Both the position numbers and the translations under genes were made by a program. A DNA stretch of 64,000 nt from Neurospora tetraspora (lineage: Eukaryota; Ascomycota; Sordariomycetes; Sordariales; Sordariaceae): the NCBI RefSeq assembly GCF_033439725.1, contig NW_026944384.1:3720001-3784000 (forward strand), written 5' to 3'. Below, piece after piece: positions 58,202 through 64,000 of this stretch. Position 1 is the stretch's first letter; each line of letters begins with the position of its first letter. Under the pieces are notes generated by a model, which was not told where the DNA came from, did no database searches, and worked only from the letters and a program-made list of their open reading frames with translations.

Positions 58202-60145
58202 TCAATCCACGCCATCATCATTCGACCTCCTCTCCCCATTCCTCGCGTTCCCACCAAATTCCCCAGCACGAGGACTTATAGGACTAAGTGGAATGGGACT
58301 CCTCGCTCCACTTATGGGACTCCTCGCTCCATGCGCAAGCAATCCCACTCCGCCGGCGCCGGCGGAGCGACCCCACCGCCCGTTTGTTACTACGTTCAGG
58401 GCATTTTGCTCCGCCTCCTCCTGCTTTCGGCCGGCATCTTGGAAGTAGTCATCGTCGTCGTCGTCGTCGTCGTCCTCGTCCTCTTCTACAACCAGAGTAC
58501 GTCCAGCTGGACTCAGTCTGCTCATAGCGACGTCGTGCTTGCCGTATATTACTGGCTCCTCATCGGCGTACATGTTGGGATCGCGGCCCAGAATTCGGTC
58601 GGCTTTGCTTGGTGTGCGTCGCGAAGGGGTGAATGCCGGGCTGCGCTGCGTCTGTGTCTGTTGCTGAGAAGGCTGCAGGTAGTGACGGCCCGCACCACCT
58701 TCTTGTTGTGGTTGTTGATTGGGCGGCGGCGTCCATGTAGGTGTATATACGGGGGTGATATCATCGTCGTCTGCTGGGCCCCATCCGGCTTGTCGCTCCC
58801 GCTGCCGTTGCTCTTCGCGCTCCCGAGCGATGCGGTCGCGGGCCTCAAGCCACTTCGAGTTCGGCTCCCAGCTCCAACCGTCACCGAGGGTGGTGCATAC
58901 AGGGAAGGGCCATAGCCAGGCGTTGGTACCAAAGAGATGCAGCAGGTTGCGCCGCCACCCGAGATCGAAAGCATGCGGCAACTTGGTCGAGTCCTGCTCA
59001 TCCAAGTATTCTTCGTAGCGTTTACGGGCGCGTATGCGCTCCATCTCGTCGTACGTGAAGCGGCGGGAGCCGGCCTGGAGTTCGGGATTGTGCTGGGCGG
59101 TAATATCGTTGTGTAGTGATGAGCCCGAAGGAGTTGTCATCCGTCGCAGCTCTTCACCTTCCTCTGGTCGTGTGACTCCCGGGATGGCGTTTTGGTGGAT
59201 GTCCAGTAGTTGCTGACCATATTTGGGCAGCGCAATACCTTGGCCGGGCGTATGCTGGTTGACGTAGGTCCTTTGCATCGATTCGCGCAGCGGAGAGAGA
59301 TAGCGCGTTTTCTCTAGGCATTCAATGGTGGTCTGTCCACGGCAAGCCAGGTATATATGCCATCCGGTAAAAGCGGTCAGGACGATACCGATAATTCCGG
59401 AGATGACGGAAAGCATGATATAGTTGACTGGCATGAGGGTTTCGACGTAGGTGGTGTTGCTCATAATCTCCTCCCACACCCACGATGCCGAACCGGCAAA
59501 GCTGACCCAGCAGAAAACTGAAGTATAGATGAGGAACAGCAAAAAGGCCTTGTGGTTGCGCAGGCCAACACATGTTGCAAGCCATGGACAGTGGTGGTCC
59601 ATTTTCAGGACGCAGCGTTGGCATGTCGAGCAGTGATGAGCGCGGTCGGGCTTTCGTGCCTGGCACTTTTTGCAAAATCGGAATTCGCCATTGGACTTGA
59701 CGGTGAAGGAGGTGGCAGTAGGGGGCGCATATGTAGGGAGGGTACTGTAGCCATGCTCGTTGGTGGTGCTCCCGGGCGAAGTGAAGACGGCGTATGTGTA
59801 GGACCACACGGCGAGGAGGTAGAGAACGACGGCGATGAAGGCATAGGAATGACCTGTGGGGGAGCGAAGCATAAGGTTAGCAGGCGCAACAGCGATGTTG
59901 AGACCGGGGGAGGGGGTCGACCTACCTAGCCAAGTGACGCGAGATGGGGTCGTACTAAGCGAGACATCGACATAGACGGCCCAAGTTCCTATACCGTAAA
60001 CGAAGGCGAGGGGAAAGTAGGTGACGCATGTGCAGCAGTAGCGCTCGAGTTTCCTAGCCCAGCGGCGCGCCATGGTGGCGGGTAAGGAAGAAGGGGGATC
60101 GAGGGCGGTCGAGGTGGAAGGCGTTGTGTATGGCGTCGCGTCCAT
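58202..60145 (-). CDS. pfa3: DHHC palmitoyltransferase, Pfa3 type
   Basis: Protein S-acyltransferase; the yeast Pfa3 enzyme acts at the vacuole on Vac8. Exons 60145-59926 and 59853-58202 join across a 72-bp intron (GTAGGT..GCTAACC..CACAG) that is in frame and open, so it is easily translated by mistake as 24 extra residues. Removing it gives VTWLGHSYAF, continuous with the second membrane segment. The product is 623 aa from ATG 60145 (MDATPYTTPSTS); a second Met at residue 25 begins the conserved part. Four hydrophobic segments lie near 41-60, 77-97, 184-204 and 222-246. The Cys-rich DHHC domain spans about 132-182 with the catalytic motif D159-H-H-C162 (LKMDHHCPWL). The long cytosolic tail is polar with a run of aspartates (residues about 560) from a GAC/GAT repeat and a duplicated GARSPI motif near the C-terminus. 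Confidence 0.93.
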   Translation of the reverse strand: MDATPYTTPSTSTALDPPSSLPATMARRWARKLERYCCTCVTYFPLAFVYGIGTWAVYVDVSLSTTPSRVTWLGRSTPSPGLNIAVAPANLMLRSPTGHSYAFIAVVLYLLAVWSYTYAVFTSPGSTTNEHGYSTLPTYAPPTATSFTVKSNGEFRFCKKCQARKPDRAHHCSTCQRCVLKMDHHCPWLATCVGLRNHKAFLLFLIYTSVFCWVSFAGSASWVWEEIMSNTTYVETLMPVNYIMLSVISGIIGIVLTAFTGWHIYLACRGQTTIECLEKTRYLSPLRESMQRTYVNQHTPGQGIALPKYGQQLLDIHQNAIPGVTRPEEGEELRRMTTPSGSSLHNDITAQHNPELQAGSRRFTYDEMERIRARKRYEEYLDEQDSTKLPHAFDLGWRRNLLHLFGTNAWLWPFPVCTTLGDGWSWEPNSKWLEARDRIAREREEQRQRERQAGWGPADDDDITPVYTPTWTPPPNQQPQQEGGAGRHYLQPSQQQTQTQRSPAFTPSRRTPSKADRILGRDPNMYADEEPVIYGKHDVAMSRLSPAGRTLVVEEDEDDDDDDDDDYFQDAGRKQEEAEQNALNVVTNGRWGRSAGAGGVGLLAHGARSPISGARSPIPLSPISPRAGEFGGNARNGERRSNDDGVD

Positions 60146-61943
60146 CAAGGATCATGTCTCTGTAAGACGCAATCGCGATCTTGGGTTGTAAAGGTTGGGC
60201 TATTGGATAGAATGTTGCCGGATGAACCGTGGTCGGGTCGTTCGTTAAGGGAAGCTCGTTCCGAGGCTCGGGGGTCTAGAGGCCGTGATCGCGAACCGAG
60301 GCTATCGCCGGTCCATCGTCAGGGGATATCGAGATGCGAATCTGCAGTGTCCAGGCTCTGGTGGCGTGGACAGGATGGACGGGGGAAACGTGGGAGACGG
60401 GGGAGCGCAACAGGCTGCTTCGGAAACAGATTGAAGAAGTGAAGTGGGCGAAAGCGGGTGGATGTCGTCGAAAGTCGAAACATCGGTGGCCCAGGAACTC
60501 CCGGAATGGCAAACAGCCATGCAGGGGGGCGCCTCCGTCCGCAATCAGCCTCAACAGGGGCCCTCACAACCAATCAGAACAAGAGCAGCTGTTGGTTCTC
60601 GAAGTCGAAGCAAAAGAACCCTTGTGACATCCATGCTCGTTGGTGCTGGAATGGGATGCTGTTGCATTTTGATGTCGAGGTACCGAACGTTGGCGAACTG
60701 TCACAATTCAACAAAGGATGAACGGCTACCTTGGATCCGGAAAGCCATAGGTACTCTACTGGCCTTCGGCTCACCAACTACCAAGTATCAGCTTTCGGTA
60801 GGTAGCTTCGAATTCCCAACTGCTCAACTTGGCCAATCATGCGACCAGATGAAATGAGTTCACAAGCTTTGGATGACCGGCTTGTCAGGGGTAAGTTGGC
60901 AGTTGCAGCGATCCACTGTAAATTAAACGGTGGGGTCTTCTATCAAAGTGACAAGCCGCCAAGCGTCGAATTTCCTTTATTTTTGCCTCGTGGGCGGATA
61001 TGCAAAGCATCACGATCTTCGTGATCCAATGCCAGCTTCGAGCTTAAATAGCTGGTTGAGATGACTGCTGGACGTTGGGTAAACACTCGAAAGTCTTGTG
61101 TGATCCTGGAGTGAAGTTTTCGGCGGTAGACTACAGGTACCTCTACGCTCTGCGAGCCGTTGCCGAAACGCCTGCAGACAGCACTTGCACCGCTGATGAT
61201 GTCGTCCGGTACCTTACTCCGCCAACGGCGCTCCACTGAAACCCGACCCCGCCCGGGAGCTCGCTAGGCGGTCGGGCTAACGGTCCCGGCAGCGGCCCGG
61301 TGCAGTTCAGTCCCATGTCCGTCTCGGTTTCCTGAACTTCCTCTCTTCAGTTTGCGAGTTTCTTCTGTAGGGCCAGGCCTGCTGCTTCCTTATCCGAAAT
61401 ACTTTGAAAGAGCCCGAAATGATCGTGCGATCAACACCTGGATCAGAGCCTGAGGAAGCTGGCCTGGTGGACATCACGGAAGGCGGCCCCTGAATGCGGG
61501 GAACTTGGAGCTGTTGACCTGACAGCTGTTGGGCGCGAGGTACGTAGTTGCAAGGTGTCCAGTCAGCTGTACCGCCCAGCCATGCAACAGCGCTCCTCAC
61601 CACTTGCTACAGTGACCGCGGTCGCAAACCGCAACCGCAACTCCAAATAACTTCCATCACCTATACCTTGAATACATCTTGTATCTTGTGCATCTAGTGT
61701 GACATCTTCATCATAGTCTTTCGGTTCCAAAGAGCACCATATTCGTTAAATCCATCCTCAAGAAAGCAGTCCTGATTTCGAGTCGCGGAGACAACCTATT
61801 GAGGCCTTGCCACGATACCTCTACCCCCAAGAACTGCCCGCTGCCGTAGGCAGTTGCACAACTTCCGGGCGACCCAATACTTGACCATCTCACCATTTAG
61901 AAACATCGTTTAGCATCAAAGAAATAGCGGAAGCACCAGCAAA
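60146..61943. other. Divergent promoter region, pfa3 / UBE2J-type gene
   Basis: The neighbouring genes are transcribed away from each other across 1.8 kb. Open frames up to 137 codons (60444-60857 plus) have no recognisable content and overlap the presumed leader regions. No other feature recognised. Confidence 0.5.
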
Positions 61944-62958
61944 ATGGCAACACCAAAGTTCAACTCCAAATCGCCCACCATCCGTCGCATCCGTAAGTTC
62001 CTTCATCATCCGCCTTCTTCGCTGCTAGACTCCAGGACTGACACTCGCTCAACACATCATAGTCCGCGAAGCCCAAGAACTTTCCGCTTCGCCCTCCCCC
62101 GATTACACAGCCACCCCGCTCGAATCAGACCTCTTCGAATGGCACTTTACCCTCCGCGGGCCCCCTAATTCGGTCTACGCCGATGGCATCTACCACGGCC
62201 GCATCGTTCTCCCACAAGCCTACCCGCTACGACCTCCATCCTTCCGCTTCGTCACACCTTCCGGGCGCTTCGAAGCCAACCGCGAGATTTGTCTTTCCAT
62301 CAGCGGCCACCACGAAGAGACATGGCAGCCCGCCTGGGGAGTACGCACCGCCCTGGTCGCATTGCGCTCCTTCATGGAGACAGACCCCAAGGGGCAGCTG
62401 GGCGGTCTTGACGCGACCGACGCCGTGCGCAGGCGGATGGCGACCGAGTCGAGGGCGTGGAAATGCCAGGCCTGCGGAAAGTCAAACGAGGAGATCATTC
62501 GGGAGTGCGAAGAGGCGGCCAAGGAACACCAGGGAGAAGGTCAGGCCGAGGTGGAGGTGCCGAGCGATTTGAAGATGGGGTGGCGGGACGAGATGGACAA
62601 GAACGGCAGTGGTGCGGCGTCGGGGTCTAAGGCGCAACAAGACGAGGAGGATGCTGAAAGTGCCGAGTTGGCCGAGGGGTTCGTACAAACGGTGCCTTTG
62701 CCGCCAGCGTCACAACCCGAGCCGGTAGGAACTTCATCGTCCTCGATCCCAGCGCAACCAGGGCAGGGTGTGCCACAGCCGACGAGGACGATCCCCCTGC
62801 CTGCACAATTTAATTCTCACCCTCAGCTTATGATGCAGCATCGTCAACCACCGCAGGTTAGGGTTAGTAACGACGAGGTGACGTTCTGGATCGATCGGCT
62901 GATTGTAGTCCTATCCATCGCCCTCGCTGCCATGATTCTGAAGGTTTTCCTGGCATAG
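61944..62958 (+). CDS. Tail-anchored ubiquitin-conjugating enzyme E2, UBE2J/Ubc6 type
   Basis: ER-anchored E2 that passes ubiquitin to membrane E3 ligases in ER-associated degradation. Exons 61944-61992 and 62063-62958 (70-bp intron GTAAGT..CATAG) give 314 aa: MATPKFNSKSPTIRRI then LREAQELSASP. The UBC fold spans residues 10-145: FEWHFTLRGPPNS, YHGRIVLPQAYPLRPPSF, and active-site Cys93 in ANREICLSISGHH. The J class lacks the usual HPN motif, as here. The sequence around ETWQPAWGVRTAL is closer to animal UBE2J1 than to yeast Ubc6. A Cys pair (KCQACGK) follows near residue 162, then a Pro/Gln/Ser-rich linker and a C-terminal hydrophobic anchor (IDRLIVVLSIALAAMILKV), leaving almost no lumenal tail. 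The last 33 bp are tandemly repeated just past the stop (see 62958-62990). Confidence 0.94.
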
Positions 62959-62990
62959 CTGTCATGATTCTCAAAGTCTTTCTGGCATAA
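62926..62990 (+). repeat. Tandem duplication of the E2 C-terminal codons
   Basis: 62926-62958 (GCTGCCATGATTCTGAAGG.., ending in the gene's TAG) and 62958-62990 (GCTGTCATGATTCTCAAAG.., ending TAA) are 27/33 identical and share base 62958. The second copy, read in its own frame, would encode AVMILKVFLA and a stop. That frame is shifted by 32 nt from the gene. Confidence 0.85.
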
Positions 62991-63539
62991 TGGTTTGGCT
63001 CTACAGCGCTGGTCTGCTTGCCCCTTTTTTGAAGTTTACACATTTGGGAATTCGGCGTTTTTGGGCGATCACAAGGGTGGCAAGGATGGATGGGTTTGGA
63101 AGGGCGTTTTCCTACAGAGATTGAACTTCTCATAGCGACACGTGGGCTTGTTGGAATACCCATGTTTTTATACACAGAAGACACAACATGGGATTTGGCA
63201 TTATGACGCAATGGGGTTTTGCTACACATATATTACAGCTTGTCAGTAGTAATAGTAAGTAAGGTGTAACACCTCGTGCCCTCCCTCAGAAAGGTATCGA
63301 GCGATGATGTGGAAGAAACTAGCTAGGTTAGCTGAGCGAACACGATGTAATCTCTGCGATGATCAAGCCGAGTGCCTACTACGGCCTCAACTCTATAAAC
63401 GTTTGTGTTTTTTTTTTTATCTTTGCTTCAAAGCGAAAAACTACCTCATTCACCAACGCACGCATCGATGCCACCATACATACACGCATCAAGACTACTC
63501 CCATACACATAGATCACGTACAGCACTATTAAAAGCAGG
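62991..63539. other. 3' flank of the E2 gene and 5S upstream region
   Basis: About 550 bp without a recognisable gene. The right end holds the TATA element of the 5S gene. Confidence 0.6.
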
Positions 63540-63548
63540 CATATAAGG
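63540..63548 (+). promoter_or_regulatory. TATA element of the 5S rRNA gene
   Basis: CATATAAGG centred about 28 bp before the first 5S base. Neurospora 5S genes are known to need an upstream TATA element near -29 besides their internal promoter, and the spacing fits. Confidence 0.75.
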
Positions 63549-63570
63549 TTTCATTTGACGACAGTATAAC

Positions 63571-63689
63571 ACATACGACCATAGATGGTAGAAAACTCGG
63601 GATCCCGTCCGCTCTCCCATAGATAAGCTACCAATCGCCAGACTAGTAGTTGGGTCGGTGACGACCAGCGAATCCCTGGTGTTGTATGT
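63571..63689 (+). rRNA. 5S ribosomal RNA gene (dispersed single copy)
   Basis: 119 bp starting ACATACGACCATAG and ending GTTGTATGT, which pair as helix I (one G-U). Helix II forms between GATGGTAG (63584-63591) and CTACCAATC with one bulged A. The 3' half contains the strongly conserved AGTAGTTGGGTCGGTGACG and CCAGCGAATCCC, which include the internal TFIIIA/C-box region. The ends match the common N. crassa 5S, but the middle third (positions about 15-75) differs from the major alpha type while keeping base pairing, so it is probably one of the minor isotypes. N. crassa 5S genes are scattered singly, which explains its isolation here. A T run for Pol III termination follows directly. Confidence 0.92.
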
Positions 63690-63696
63690 TTTTTTT
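63689..63696 (+). terminator. Pol III terminator of the 5S gene
   Basis: Eight consecutive T at the 3' end of the 5S sequence, on the coding strand, as needed for Pol III release. Confidence 0.85.
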
Positions 63697-63756
63697 GATC
63701 CTTTTCGCTTTTACTATAAAAACTTCACTGACCAAGAACTTGAGATTGTTTCCTCC

Positions 63757-63879
63757 TCTTTTTTTTTTTTTTTTTCTTTGGGACTAGTCGTTTGGTTTTG
63801 GTTTGCCTACTAGGTTTTTTTTTTTTTTTGGGGGGTTTTTTTTTTTTTGGGGGGGTTTTTTTTTTGGGTTTTTTTTTTA
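63757..63879 (+). repeat. Low-complexity T-run / G-run tract
   Basis: Long T runs (up to about 17) alternate with G blocks (about six, seven and three G). It lies about 70 bp past the 5S terminator. The lysine-rich frame seen in reverse over it (63725-63961 minus) is an artefact of the repeat. Confidence 0.85.
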
Positions 63880-64000
63880 TGGCGTTGTGGGCGTGGCTCA
63901 TGAGCATAATGTTGTCTGGCCATACCTGAATGGCTTCCACGTCGCGAACCGGACTGACCATTAGACTACTTGTTGTTCATTCGTTGAAGAGAAGTTTCTT

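Noticed and set aside
59854-59925. 24 extra residues between VTWLG and HSYAF in the palmitoyltransferase frame
   Set aside because: This in-frame segment has GTAGGT donor, GCTAACC branch site and CACAG acceptor and interrupts the family alignment, so it is an intron.
62857-62867. Telomere-like TTAGGGTTAG
   Set aside because: Lies within the coding sequence of the E2 gene and is explained by its codons; no promoter role likely.
63725-63961. 78-codon lysine-rich minus-strand frame
   Set aside because: It is translation of the T-run/G-run tract in reverse; no gene character.

Overview
The window is genomic DNA of a filamentous ascomycete, almost certainly Neurospora crassa or a very close relative. 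Four signals agree. A 24-codon gene at 2555-2629 (minus) matches the N. crassa a-type pheromone precursor mfa-1. A solitary 5S rRNA gene with a TATA element upstream lies at 63571-63689, as in the dispersed 5S genes of Neurospora. Introns are short (51-236 bp) with GT..AG ends. An AT-rich block of about 12.6 kb carries a retrotransposon mutated by C-to-T and G-to-A transitions, the signature of repeat-induced point mutation (RIP).

Layout. 1-845 (minus) is the 5' part of the rRNA-processing factor gene ebp2, cut by the window edge. 2555-2629 (minus) is mfa-1. 3536-4134 (minus) is a three-exon cyanate hydratase gene. 5199-6222 (plus) is a two-exon gene for a lysine-rich protein with a CCDC137-like arrangement. 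7128-14364 (plus) is a three-exon gene for the B-block-binding largest subunit of TFIIIC (2312 aa). 14365-28619 has ordinary base composition but no gene I can support; near its right end is a small TA-flanked inverted-repeat element. 28620-41240 is RIP-mutated heterochromatin-like DNA containing one nearly full-length Ty3/gypsy chromodomain retroelement (30582-38678) with 242-bp LTRs and an intact 5-bp target duplication. 41241-53103 again has no supportable gene. 53104-56559 (plus) is a phosphoinositide phospholipase C gene, 58202-60145 (minus) a DHHC palmitoyltransferase gene (Pfa3 type), 61944-62958 (plus) a tail-anchored UBE2J-type ubiquitin-conjugating enzyme gene, and 63571-63689 (plus) the 5S rRNA gene.

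The genes are independent housekeeping or signalling genes; there is no operon or obvious biosynthetic cluster. A common thread is ribosome and Pol III biology: ebp2, the CCDC137-like protein, TFIIIC and 5S rRNA. The most interesting observations are a perfect TFIIIC B-box consensus in the leader of the TFIIIC subunit's own gene, followed by an upstream ORF that overlaps the main start as ATGA; a tandem repeat of the C-terminal codons of the UBE2J-type gene in which most differences are synonymous; the inverted-repeat element with a 21-G run; and a region of nearly 39 kb without a recognisable gene.
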